DNA of 39,498 nt from Prevotellaceae bacterium UBA4359 (GCA_002393555.1 DGSP01000012.1:1-39498), one strand, 5' to 3'; positions 7,426-14,712 are shown, counted from the stretch's first letter. A program made the numbers and translations. Notes: generated by a model not told the origin, from the letters alone.

Positions 7426-8601
7426 ATGAATACCAAAATTGAGAAGTTTTTCAAGCAGCCTTGGCTGAGCGACTATCGCACACTGGCGGCACTGTGGGGG
7501 CTGGTGGCGTTGTTTTGTATCTACAAGATTGTGCATAGCGGCAGCATCGATGCCGACTATCTGATTTTCACCCACTCGTTCGACCATGCTTGGGCGAACA
7601 TGCCGCTCTATCCGCTGTATGTGGAAGACACGAACTATTTTCTCTATGGCCCCACGTTTGCCTCGCTGATTATGCCTTTCTCGCTGATGAACGACTGGGT
7701 CGGAGTGGTGATTTGGGAACTTTTCATCACGTTCTTCCTGTTCTTCACGGTGCGTCTGTCGTGGATGACGAAATACCAGCAAGTGTTCATCTTCTGGTTT
7801 TGTGCGCAGGAGGTCTTGAACTGTGTGCTGGACGCGGAACTGAACACGCTGGTGGTGTCGGGCATTCTGCTCAGTTTCATGCTGGTGGAGAGGGAACAGG
7901 ACCATTGGGCCACGTTCTTCATTGCCATGGGCACGATGACCAAACTGTTTGGTGTGGTCGGGCTGCTGTTCTTCTTCTTCTCGAAGCACAAGGGGCGTTT
8001 CGTCTGGACATGGGTGGTGTGGATGATTTTCTTTGCCGTGCTGCCCATGCTGATGTTTGGGTTTGAGTTCACTTGTGGCGAATATGTGGAATGGATGAAG
8101 GCTTTGGCGGTGAAGAATGACCACAACCTGCTGTTTGAGACCAAGCAGAACATCTCGCTTCTGGGCTTGGTGCGCAACTTCAGCGGATGCACCACTTATT
8201 CGGACCTCTGGGTGTTTGTGCCTTGCGCGCTGCTCTTCTTCACACCTTTGCTGCGGAAGAGTCAGTATCAGCACCTTGCCTTCAGGGAGACCATGCTTTC
8301 GTCTGCCCTCATCTGCATCTGCCTTCTGAGCACCAGCACGGAAGCATACGGCTACATCATTGCGATGGTGGGTGTGGTGATTTGGTACACTGCTGCCCCG
8401 TGGAAGCGAGGCAAATGGGAGATTGCCCTGATGGTGTTTGCCCTGATATTGACCAGTCTGAGTTCCACCGACCTGTTCCCTCGCGAGTTCAGAAAAGTCA
8501 TCATGGTGCGCTATGCGTTGAAGGCATTGCCGGTCACGCTGATTTGGTTTGTGGAAATGTGGGAACTGCTGACACATGATTATAGGAGGATGGTACGATG
8601 A
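7426..8601 (+). CDS. GT87-like (DUF2029) integral membrane glycosyltransferase
   Basis: A 391-residue, strongly hydrophobic protein with about ten predicted spans. The N-terminal periplasmic loop contains DADYLIFTHSFDHAWANMPL and YGPTFASLIMPFSL, typical of the GT87/DUF2029 group of mannosyltransferase-like GT-C enzymes, which use polyprenyl-phosphate sugars as donors and carry the catalytic acid in the first outer loop. The gene sits downstream of a GtrA/GT2 pair that would make such a donor, and its stop overlaps the start of the deacetylase gene (ATGA), showing tight coupling. Its acceptor might be lipid A, an O-chain, a capsule or another envelope glycan; nothing in the sequence settles this. 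Confidence 0.85.
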   Translation: MNTKIEKFFKQPWLSDYRTLAALWGLVALFCIYKIVHSGSIDADYLIFTHSFDHAWANMPLYPLYVEDTNYFLYGPTFASLIMPFSLMNDWVGVVIWELFITFFLFFTVRLSWMTKYQQVFIFWFCAQEVLNCVLDAELNTLVVSGILLSFMLVEREQDHWATFFIAMGTMTKLFGVVGLLFFFFSKHKGRFVWTWVVWMIFFAVLPMLMFGFEFTCGEYVEWMKALAVKNDHNLLFETKQNISLLGLVRNFSGCTTYSDLWVFVPCALLFFTPLLRKSQYQHLAFRETMLSSALICICLLSTSTEAYGYIIAMVGVVIWYTAAPWKRGKWEIALMVFALILTSLSSTDLFPREFRKVIMVRYALKALPVTLIWFVEMWELLTHDYRRMVR

Positions 8602-9386
8602 TACTGCTGAGTTTTGACACAGAAGAGTTCGATTTGCCCTGCGAACATGGGGTGGAGTATGACCCGATAGGGCAAGGCATGGCGGTGTCGGTGCATGGTG
8701 TCGGACGCATCCTCGACCTGCTGAAGCAGGAGGGAGTTCGCGCCACCTTCTTCTGCACCACTAACTTCGCCACCCATGCGCCAGAAATCATGGAGCGCAT
8801 CCTGAACGAAGGGCATGAAGTGGCCTCTCATGGATGTAACCACCTGCATCCTCAGCCCGAAGATTGGGGCAAGTCGAAGCAACAGTTGGAAGCCATGACG
8901 GGACGGAAGGTGAACGGCTATCGTCAGCCTCGAATGTTTCCCGTTTCGGACGAAGAACTGGAGCGTCTGGGCTATCACTACAACTCAAGCCTCAATCCAG
9001 CCTTCATCCCTGGGCGTTATATGCACATCTCGGAACCTCGCACTCCGTTTTGGCGAGGAAAAGTGTTGCAGATTCCCGCCTCTGTCACCCCTTGGTTCCG
9101 CTTCCCGCTGTTCTGGCTCTCCCTCCACAACTTGCCCTTGTGGCTCTACAAGAGTTGGGTGCGATGGACATGGAGACACGACGGCCAGTTCGTCGTCTAT
9201 AATCACCCCTGGGAGTTTTATCCGCTGAAGGAACTGCATGGATTGAAGATTCCGTTCATCATCAAGCGCAACAGCGGCGAGGCTCTGGTGGAACGGTTGC
9301 GCGAAGTCATCCGCATGTTCAAACAGGAGGGGGCTGCTTTTGTGACTTATGAAGAATATACACAAAAGCAACAGAAGCCTCACTGA
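8598..9386 (+). CDS. NodB-type polysaccharide deacetylase
   Basis: A 262-residue cytoplasmic or membrane-associated carbohydrate deacetylase. The metal-binding triad is visible: Asp7 in LLSFDTEEFD, and His78 and His82 in HEVASHGCNH. The next NodB motif is GYRQPRMFP and the late catalytic region is VVYNHPWEFYP. No signal peptide is present. The HPWE form resembles deacetylases acting on lipid-linked or long-chain glycans, such as the group containing Francisella NaxD, which deacetylates undecaprenyl-phosphate N-acetylgalactosamine. In this operon the likely substrate is the N-acetylated sugar made by the preceding GT2 enzyme, producing a free amine on an envelope glycan; that is an inference from order. 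It starts inside the end of the GT87 gene. Confidence 0.88.
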   Translation: MILLSFDTEEFDLPCEHGVEYDPIGQGMAVSVHGVGRILDLLKQEGVRATFFCTTNFATHAPEIMERILNEGHEVASHGCNHLHPQPEDWGKSKQQLEAMTGRKVNGYRQPRMFPVSDEELERLGYHYNSSLNPAFIPGRYMHISEPRTPFWRGKVLQIPASVTPWFRFPLFWLSLHNLPLWLYKSWVRWTWRHDGQFVVYNHPWEFYPLKELHGLKIPFIIKRNSGEALVERLREVIRMFKQEGAAFVTYEEYTQKQQKPH

Positions 9387-9410
9387 CACGAAAGAATGAG
9401 AAAGAAAAGG

Positions 9411-9443
9411 CAAGGGGATGTGTCGAACTGGCACATCCCCTTG
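9411..9443. terminator. Perfect 12-bp hairpin between convergent genes (first of two)
   Basis: Arms 9411-9422 and 9432-9443 pair perfectly around a 9-nt loop, just past the deacetylase stop at 9386. No clear T-run follows on the plus strand, so termination may be factor-assisted or shared with the second hairpin. Confidence 0.65.
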
Positions 9444-9450
9444 TGTGTAT

Positions 9451-9487
9451 AGGGAAATCTCCCTTGTTGGTGTTGGGAGATTTCCCT
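9451..9487. terminator. Perfect 12-13-bp hairpin between convergent genes (second of two)
   Basis: Arms 9452-9463 and 9475-9486 are perfectly complementary, with one more A-T pair outside. It lies 24 bp from the stop of the minus-strand EF-G-like gene and 8 bp from the first hairpin, so the pair probably terminates or shields transcripts from both sides. Confidence 0.65.
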
Positions 9488-9510
9488 TGTGCATATAGAA
9501 GATTCGGCTT

Positions 9511-11670
9511 TTAATCCTCGTCCTTGTTCTGCTCCTCGAACTCCTTCATCAGTTGCTGCTGGATGTCGGTCGGAACCAACTCGTAGGAAGCGAACTTCAT
9601 GATGAAACTGGCGCGTCCGCCCGTGATGGAACTGAGGGTGGTGGAGTAACTGGAGAGGCTCTTCAGTGGCACTTTCGCAATGAGTTTCTCGTAGCCGTTC
9701 TCGCTCTCGCTGCCAATAATCATGCCTCGGCGGCCCTGCAGGTCGCTCATCACGTCGCCCATCTTGTCGCTGGGCACGAACACTTCCACGTCGTAGATGG
9801 GTTCGAGCAACTTGGGCCCAGCGGCCTTGAAGGCGTCGGAGAATGCGTGACGACCAGCCAGCATGAACGAGAGTTCGTTGGAATCAACCGGGTGCATCTT
9901 GCCGTCATAGACCACCACGCGAACATCGCGGGCATACGACCCTGTGAGTGGGCCTTGCTCCATGCGGCTCATGATGCCCTTAAGGATGGCAGGCATGAAG
10001 CGGGTGTCGATGGCTCCGCCCACCACCGAGTTGATGAACACGAGTTTTCCGCCCCATTCGAGGTCGATTTCCTCTTTGCTCTTGGCGTTAATCTTAAACT
10101 CCTGGTTGCCAAACTTGTAGGAGGTGGGGTCGGGCATGCCGTCGTAGTATGGTTCCACGATGAGGTGAACCTCGCCAAACTGACCTGCACCGCCCGACTG
10201 CTTCTTGTGGCGATAGTCGGCACGAGCAGCCTTCGTGATGGTCTCGCGATATGGAATCTTGGGCTCTTCGAAGAGAATCTTGATTTTCTCGTTGTTTTCC
10301 ATGCGCCATTTCAGGGTGCGCAGGTGGAACTCGCCCTGACCCTTCACGAGGGTCTGCTTCAGTTCCTTCGACTGTTCCAGAATCCAGGTCGGGTCTTCCT
10401 GCGACATCTTCTGGATGGCGGCCACCATCTTCTCGGTGTCGCTCTCGTTCTCGGCCTTGACGGCACGGATGTACTTGGGGTCAGGATATTTGACGAAGTT
10501 GAAGCGGTTTTCACAGTCCTTGCCAGCCAGCGTGTTGCCAGTGCGCACGTCTTTCAACTTCACGGTGCAGCCGATGTCGCCTGCCACCAGTTCTTCCACC
10601 TTGATGCGGTTGGCTCCGGCACAAGCGAAAATCTGTGCGATGCGCTCTTTCGAACCACGGTCGGTGTTGGTCAGGTCGTCGCCTTCGTGCACCTTGCCCG
10701 ACATCACCTTGAAGTACTGCACACCACCGATGTGTGGCTCGTTGGCAGTCTTGAAGAAGTAGAGTGACGTGGGTGCATTGGGGTCTGGCTTTACCTCTTC
10801 GCCGCGAGTGTTGTGTACCTGAGGCATCTCATCCACAAACGGAACCACATTGCCGAGGAACTCCATGAGACGGCGAACGCCCATGTCCTTGGTGGCACAC
10901 ACGCAGAACACCGGGAACATGCTGCGGGTGGCAAGACCGCGACGGATGCCCAGACGCAGTTCGTCTTCGGTCAGTGCCTCTGTCTCGAAGAACTTTTCCA
11001 TCAAGCCTTCGTCGTTTTCGGCAGCAGCCTCCACCAGTGCGCGGTGCATTTCCATGGCCTTTTCCATCTCTTCGGCTGGGATGTCTTCGATGATGGGTTC
11101 ACCACCTTCGGGCTTCCATGAATACTTCTTCATGAGCAGCACGTCGATGAGGGAGTTGAAGTTGGGGCCTTCGTTCAGTGGATACTGGATGGGCACCACC
11201 TTGGAGCCGTAGATGCTGATGAGGCTGTCGAGCACCTGATGGTAGTCGCACTTCTCGGAGTCGAGTTGGTTGACGAGGAAGATGACAGGCTTGCCCAGTT
11301 TCTCGGTGTAGCGGAAGTGGTTCTGTGTGCCCACTTCGGGTCCATACTGTCCGTTGATGAGCAACAGGGCCGTGTCAGTCACATGCAGGGCTGTCATGGC
11401 AGCACCCACAAAGTCGTCGGCACCGGGGCAGTCGATGATGTTCAGTTTCTTTCCGTTCCATTCCACATGGAAAACCGTGGAGAAGACACTGTAGCCATAC
11501 TCTTGTTCTACAGGAAAATAGTCGCTCACCGTGTTCTTGGCAGTGATGCGACCACGACGGCTGATGATGCCGGCTTCATACAGGAGTGCTTCGGTAAGAG
11601 TAGTCTTACCGGCACCGTCATTGCCAAGCAAGGCAATGTTCTTGATTTCGTTGGTTTGGTAAACTTTCAT
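9511..11670 (-). CDS. fusA2: EF-G2-type elongation factor paralog with degenerate GTPase motifs
   Basis: A 719-residue protein with the five-domain EF-G layout. Late EF-G regions are well kept, e.g. GGAGQFGEVHLIVEPY and GSYARDVRVVVYDGKMHP. The G domain departs from a working GTPase: the P-loop is GNDGAGKTTL, but the DxxGH segment reads DCPGADDF, with the catalytic His replaced by Ala; RGITI is replaced by YGYSV; and the NKxD base motif is NQLD. These features match EF-G2 of Bacteroides thetaiotaomicron, which supports translocation without GTP hydrolysis and is used during nutrient limitation; that description is from published work as I recall it. I chose Met at 11670, since MKVYQTNEIKN begins the conserved fold, over a codon 13 residues upstream. 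Role: slow, energy-sparing translation. Confidence 0.93.
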   Translation of the reverse strand: MKVYQTNEIKNIALLGNDGAGKTTLTEALLYEAGIISRRGRITAKNTVSDYFPVEQEYGYSVFSTVFHVEWNGKKLNIIDCPGADDFVGAAMTALHVTDTALLLINGQYGPEVGTQNHFRYTEKLGKPVIFLVNQLDSEKCDYHQVLDSLISIYGSKVVPIQYPLNEGPNFNSLIDVLLMKKYSWKPEGGEPIIEDIPAEEMEKAMEMHRALVEAAAENDEGLMEKFFETEALTEDELRLGIRRGLATRSMFPVFCVCATKDMGVRRLMEFLGNVVPFVDEMPQVHNTRGEEVKPDPNAPTSLYFFKTANEPHIGGVQYFKVMSGKVHEGDDLTNTDRGSKERIAQIFACAGANRIKVEELVAGDIGCTVKLKDVRTGNTLAGKDCENRFNFVKYPDPKYIRAVKAENESDTEKMVAAIQKMSQEDPTWILEQSKELKQTLVKGQGEFHLRTLKWRMENNEKIKILFEEPKIPYRETITKAARADYRHKKQSGGAGQFGEVHLIVEPYYDGMPDPTSYKFGNQEFKINAKSKEEIDLEWGGKLVFINSVVGGAIDTRFMPAILKGIMSRMEQGPLTGSYARDVRVVVYDGKMHPVDSNELSFMLAGRHAFSDAFKAAGPKLLEPIYDVEVFVPSDKMGDVMSDLQGRRGMIIGSESENGYEKLIAKVPLKSLSSYSTTLSSITGGRASFIMKFASYELVPTDIQQQLMKEFEEQNKDED

Positions 11671-11801
11671 AGGTAGGTTAGTTTTTATGGATTGTATAGA
11701 CTGTTTCAAAAAACGGCATAAAATTACAACATTTTCTTCTTATGAAGCGAAAAAAACTTATGTTATTCAACACTTTTCATCTTTATTAAGCAAATAATGA
11801 G

Positions 11802-11809
11802 TATTTTTG
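11802..11809 (+). promoter_or_regulatory. -7 element (TATTTTTG) immediately before hemW
   Basis: TATTTTTG ends only 7 bp before the ATG at 11817. With the usual distance from this box to the transcription start, the mRNA would begin at or within a few bases of the start codon. Confidence 0.5.
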
Positions 11810-11816
11810 CAACTTG

Positions 11817-12929
11817 ATGGCTGGCATTTATGCACATATTCCCTTCTGCAAGTCCCGTTGTGTCTATTGCGGATTCTTCTCCACCACCTCTTTGGAGAAA
11901 CGCTCCGTCTATGTGGATGCGGTGGTGGAAGAACTGAAACGCCGTCGGCACTATCTGGCAGGCGAGCCTATCGACACCATCTATCTGGGGGGCGGCACCC
12001 CCTCCGTCTTGCCGCTGGCGCAGACGGGGCGCATCTTGGACGCTATCTATAATATATATAATGTACGCGAGGGGGCGGAGGTGACTCTGGAAGGCAACCC
12101 CGACGACTTGACTCCTGACTTCCTGCATGACTTGAAGTCACTTGGGGTGAATCGGTTGAGCATGGGAGTGCAGACATTCGACGATGCCCGTTTGGCTTTT
12201 CTCCACCGTCGCCATTCGGCTCGCCAGGCCGTCGATGCCGTCCGTTCGGCAGTGCAGGCAGGTTTCCAGAACATCAGCATCGATTTGATGTTCGGATTTC
12301 CGATGCAGACTCTGGACGACTGGAAGTGCGATGTGCAGAAAGCCTTGTCGCTGGGCGTTCAGCACATCTCGGCCTATTCGCTGATGTATGAAGAAGGAAC
12401 TCGCTTGCAGCAGATGCTTGAAGCAGGCATCATTGCGGAACTGGACGAGGAGGCTTCCTTGCAAATGTATGAATACTTGATAGATACACTCTCCGCAGCA
12501 AGTTTTCGCCACTACGAAATCAGCAATTTTGCTCTTCCGGGCAAGGAGTCGCGGCACAATTCGGGCTATTGGCAGGGTGTGCCATACTTGGGAGTGGGGG
12601 CTGGTGCACACTCCTACGATGGTCGGAACCGCCACTACAACGCCGATTCCTTGGCTTCTTATTTGGCAGGCGAACCTCTTGTGGAGGAACAACTGACAGA
12701 AAATGAGCGATATGACGAGTTTGTCTTCACAGGATTGCGCACATCGCAAGGTCTCAATCTCACTCTGTTGGAACAGCGTTTTGGCACGGCCTCACTTCGC
12801 TATTGCCTGCAAAATGCCCAGCCTCACCTTCGCTCAGGTCGCCTCGCTCTGTCCGGCAACACACTCCGCCTCACGCGCCAAGGTCTTTTCGTCTCCAACG
12901 ACATCATGTCCGACCTCATGCAAGTGTGA
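11817..12929 (+). CDS. hemW: Radical SAM heme chaperone HemW (coproporphyrinogen dehydrogenase-like)
   Basis: A 370-residue radical SAM protein. It begins MAGIYAHIPF, with the 4Fe-4S ligands Cys11, Cys15 and Cys18 in CxxxCxYC, then the SAM-binding YLGGGTPSVLP near residues 55-65, and LEGNPDDLT and NRLSMGVQTFDD, both typical of the HemN/HemW family. The C-terminal half contains YEISNFALPGKESRHNSGYW and YLGVGAGAHSY, standard HemW signatures. Its length and lack of the extra HemN N-terminal residues favour HemW, which delivers heme to respiratory proteins, over an oxygen-independent coproporphyrinogen oxidase. The ATG at 11817 is used rather than a TTG one codon earlier. It is divergent from the EF-G2 gene and single. 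Confidence 0.93.
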   Translation: MAGIYAHIPFCKSRCVYCGFFSTTSLEKRSVYVDAVVEELKRRRHYLAGEPIDTIYLGGGTPSVLPLAQTGRILDAIYNIYNVREGAEVTLEGNPDDLTPDFLHDLKSLGVNRLSMGVQTFDDARLAFLHRRHSARQAVDAVRSAVQAGFQNISIDLMFGFPMQTLDDWKCDVQKALSLGVQHISAYSLMYEEGTRLQQMLEAGIIAELDEEASLQMYEYLIDTLSAASFRHYEISNFALPGKESRHNSGYWQGVPYLGVGAGAHSYDGRNRHYNADSLASYLAGEPLVEEQLTENERYDEFVFTGLRTSQGLNLTLLEQRFGTASLRYCLQNAQPHLRSGRLALSGNTLRLTRQGLFVSNDIMSDLMQV

Positions 12930-13006
12930 GGCCTTATTTAACGTCAGTCCGGCTTTTACGGTTACTTTCCATAAGGGCTTCGCCGTTACCTCATCAGACT
13001 CTACTC

Positions 13007-13057
13007 CACAGAGTCACGTGACTCTCTTCCACTGCCCCTCGTGACTCTGTGGAAGAG
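13007..13057. repeat. Nested palindromes around GAGTCACGTGACTC
   Basis: A perfect 16-bp palindrome lies at 13010-13025. Its left part (13007-13018) is also perfectly complementary to 13041-13052, and 13024-13032 pairs with 13049-13057, so three mutually exclusive helices are possible in RNA. It begins about 80 bp after the hemW stop. Confidence 0.7.
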
Positions 13058-13176
13058 ACTCATCCGCGACTCTGGAAGAGCCTCCTCGCAAGGTGTGGAA
13101 GACAGGGTCTCATTCATTATTAATTACTAATTATTACGTGAGTTCGATGTAAGAATTACGCCTTCGGCGGACGTGT

Positions 13177-13197
13177 AAAGTGACTGAATGTCACTTT
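13177..13197. repeat. Short perfect hairpin (8-bp stem, 5-nt loop)
   Basis: Positions 13177-13184 and 13190-13197 are complementary. It directly precedes the A-rich direct repeats. There is no T-run on either side, so a terminator role is doubtful. Confidence 0.5.
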
Positions 13198-13201
13198 GAA
13201 A

Positions 13202-13310
13202 AAAACAAATAAAAACCGATGAAAACAAATAAAAACCATTTCTTCGTCCACAACATTTTGCCATCACAACCAAGAAGAACCTGTTTTTATTTGTTTTTAC
13301 TTGTTTTATT
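13202..13310. repeat. Direct and inverted copies of an AAAACAAATAAAAACC unit
   Basis: The 16-bp unit occurs at 13202-13217 and 13222-13237 (20-bp period). A 15-of-16 inverted copy lies at 13282-13297, followed by a degenerate one to about 13310. A helix between the arms would close a loop of about 45-65 nt. Confidence 0.75.
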
Positions 13311-13332
13311 CGCTCTGATTGTGGTGATGCAC

Positions 13333-13348
13333 TTGTGTACGTACACAA
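13333..13348. promoter_or_regulatory. Perfect 16-bp palindrome, possible operator
   Basis: TTGTGTACGTACACAA is fully self-complementary and lies about 110 bp upstream of the -7 box of the small lipoprotein gene. A dimeric regulator site is plausible, but no regulator can be assigned. Confidence 0.45.
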
Positions 13349-13456
13349 ATATACTAAAACGGAAATAAATTGTTTTGTTTTTGTCTTAAAAAGGTTTTTT
13401 TTTCTTGAAAACGGAAAAAAAAGACGCTTGGATGGATAACGTATCTTAAAAGTGCG

Positions 13457-13464
13457 TACCTTTG
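13457..13464 (+). promoter_or_regulatory. -7 element (TACCTTTG) for the small lipoprotein gene
   Basis: TACCTTTG fits TAnnTTTG and lies 53 bp upstream of the ATG at 13518, giving a leader of about 45 nt rich in A and T. Confidence 0.65.
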
Positions 13465-13517
13465 CATCGGTTTTGAAAGCAAATTGATTGTTTAACAAAT
13501 TAAAAGTAAAAGAAATT

Positions 13518-13715
13518 ATGAAGAAGTTGGTTTTTGCAGCCGTTGCTGCTATCGCTCTCACTGCATCTGTATCATTCGTATCTTGCGACAAGAAGGCTGC
13601 TCCTGCTGTTGACACTACTGCTGTTGACACTACTGCTGCTCCTGTTGTAGAGGACACTACTGCTGACACTGTGTCTGCTGACACTACTGCCGCTGATTCT
13701 GCAGTTGTTAAGTAA
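13518..13715 (+). CDS. Small repetitive lipoprotein (65 aa)
   Basis: The protein has a clear lipoprotein signal (MKKLVFAAVAAIALTASVS, then FVSC with Cys23). The mature part, only about 43 residues, is built of Ala, Val, Asp and Thr with repeated VDTTA / ADTT units. The matching DNA contains a 15-bp near-perfect repeat at about 13607-13636. There is no catalytic-looking residue set. Small, acidic, low-complexity lipoproteins like this are common and often highly expressed in Bacteroidales, but their role is unknown. The start at 13518 is chosen because the signal peptide begins there; an open frame extends 10 codons further up without an ATG. It has its own promoter and a good intrinsic terminator, so it is monocistronic. 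Confidence 0.85.
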   Translation: MKKLVFAAVAAIALTASVSFVSCDKKAAPAVDTTAVDTTAAPVVEDTTADTVSADTTAADSAVVK

Positions 13716-13765
13716 TCAAGGGCGATTGACAACTTCTTGGGCTAAGATGCCTAAGAGAGAATTGG

Positions 13766-13797
13766 ACCTGCAAGACTTTTGTCTGGCAGGTTTTTTT
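13766..13797 (+). terminator. Intrinsic terminator of the small lipoprotein gene
   Basis: ACCTGC and GCAGGT pair around AGAC-TTTT-GTCT with one internal mismatch. The stem is followed directly by seven T residues, about 50 bp past the stop codon. Confidence 0.85.
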
Positions 13798-13842
13798 GTT
13801 TTCAGTGTTTGTGGACAGTCACTGCCGCTCGCGGTGGAACTC

Positions 13843-13920
13843 CGTGCAATTTGTATATGTAACGCCGTTGCTATTGCATATTGTGTGACGTACAAATTGA
13901 ATATGCAACGGCGTTGCACG
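13843..13920. ncRNA. 78-bp structured element with pseudoknot-compatible arms (candidate RNA or repeat)
   Basis: Four arms alternate: A 13847-13855 pairs with A' 13891-13899 (9 bp perfect), and B 13861-13871 pairs with B' 13905-13915 (11 bp perfect), in the order A-B-A'-B'. The outer 7-mers 13843-13849 and 13914-13920 are also complementary. The element lies between two terminators pointing at it from opposite sides, outside any gene. Confidence 0.4.
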
Positions 13921-13945
13921 TAGGGTGGCAGCGGAAACGAAAAAG

Positions 13946-13988
13946 ACAGGGAAACGGCGAGGCGGATTGGGCTTCATCGTTTCCCTGT
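13946..13988 (-). terminator. Terminator of the ECF sigma factor gene
   Basis: Arms 13946-13956 and 13978-13988 are perfectly complementary over 11 bp with a 21-nt loop. On the minus strand the stem is followed by CTTTTTCG. It lies about 40 bp beyond the sigma factor stop codon. Confidence 0.7.
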
Positions 13989-14026
13989 TTTGTGGTGGAA
14001 TGGATGTGTGTGGTTGGGTTGTGTTT

Positions 14027-14620
14027 TTATGATGCCATGCTGATGCCCTGCTCGGCTGCCATGTGGCGGAGGTTGAGGATGGCGTAGCGCATGCGTCCCA
14101 GGGCGGTGTTGATGCTGCAGTTGGTTTTTTGTGCGATTTCCTTGAAGGAGAGTTCGTCATACACGCGCATGAGGAGGACTTCGCGCTGTGCGTCGGGCAG
14201 TTTGGCGATGAGTCCGCGCACTTCGGAGAGGGTCTGCTGGTCTATCATTTCCTGCTCGCGGTTTTCGTTCACGGCGATGTCGGCATTGTTGAAGAGGTCA
14301 ACTTCCGACTCGTCGTTAGAGATGATGCGTTCGGATGGGGTGGTGCGGTAGTGGTCGATGAGGTGGTTGTGGACGATGCGCATCATCCACGAAGAGAATT
14401 TTCCGTTTTCGGTGTATTGGCCGTTCTTGATGCGCACCACCATCTTGACGAAGACGTCCTGAAAGAGGTCTTCGGCCAGTTCTTGGTTTTTTACGGAATA
14501 GAGGAGATAGGAAAAAACCTTACTCTCGTAACGCTTCAACAAGATGTCGAATGCGCTATTATTGCCTTCCTGATACAGGCTGACCAGTGTTTCGTCAGCG
14601 AGTTCCTGCAATTTCTTCAT
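14027..14620 (-). CDS. ECF-type RNA polymerase sigma factor
   Basis: A 197-residue sigma-70 family protein with regions 2 and 4 only. Region 2 includes FDILLKRYESKVFSYLLYSV, ELAEDLFQDVFVKMV and FSSWMMRIVHNHLIDHYR. A linker of about 35 residues, rich in Asp, Glu and Asn, follows. Region 4 is LPDAQREVLLMRVYDELSFK and EIAQKTNCSINTALGRMRYA, the helix-turn-helix that binds the -35 element. No anti-sigma factor gene lies next to it, unlike many Bacteroidetes ECF factors that regulate SusC/D systems. It is therefore closer to stand-alone, stress-type ECF factors. It is transcribed towards a strong terminator. Confidence 0.95.
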   Translation of the reverse strand: MKKLQELADETLVSLYQEGNNSAFDILLKRYESKVFSYLLYSVKNQELAEDLFQDVFVKMVVRIKNGQYTENGKFSSWMMRIVHNHLIDHYRTTPSERIISNDESEVDLFNNADIAVNENREQEMIDQQTLSEVRGLIAKLPDAQREVLLMRVYDELSFKEIAQKTNCSINTALGRMRYAILNLRHMAAEQGISMAS

Positions 14621-14712
14621 TATGCTTAGTGTTTGATTTAGCGTAATGTTTTCTCGATAGGCAAAAGAGTTTTTAGAGTGTTAATATTTAGGTTTTTTAA
14701 TGTTTGATGTTG

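Larger units (their letters stand above)
12930..13517. other. 588-bp repeat-rich intergenic region without a convincing gene
   Basis: No open frame here looks coding. The stretch holds a cluster of palindromes (13007-13057), an 8-bp hairpin (13177-13197), a 20-bp period direct repeat with a distant inverted copy (13202-13297), a perfect 16-bp palindrome (13333-13348), A/T-rich tracts and the promoter of the small lipoprotein gene. Confidence 0.7.

Noticed and set aside
13127..13732. A 201-codon minus-strand open frame over the repeat-rich spacer and small lipoprotein gene
   Set aside because: Its N-terminal part is antisense to the lipoprotein gene, and the rest reads through A/T-rich repeats (FLFPFSRKKN...). 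It looks like a frame by chance.
13766..13797. The small lipoprotein terminator considered as a riboswitch or ncRNA
   Set aside because: The T-run directly after the stem and the position after a stop codon fit an ordinary intrinsic terminator.
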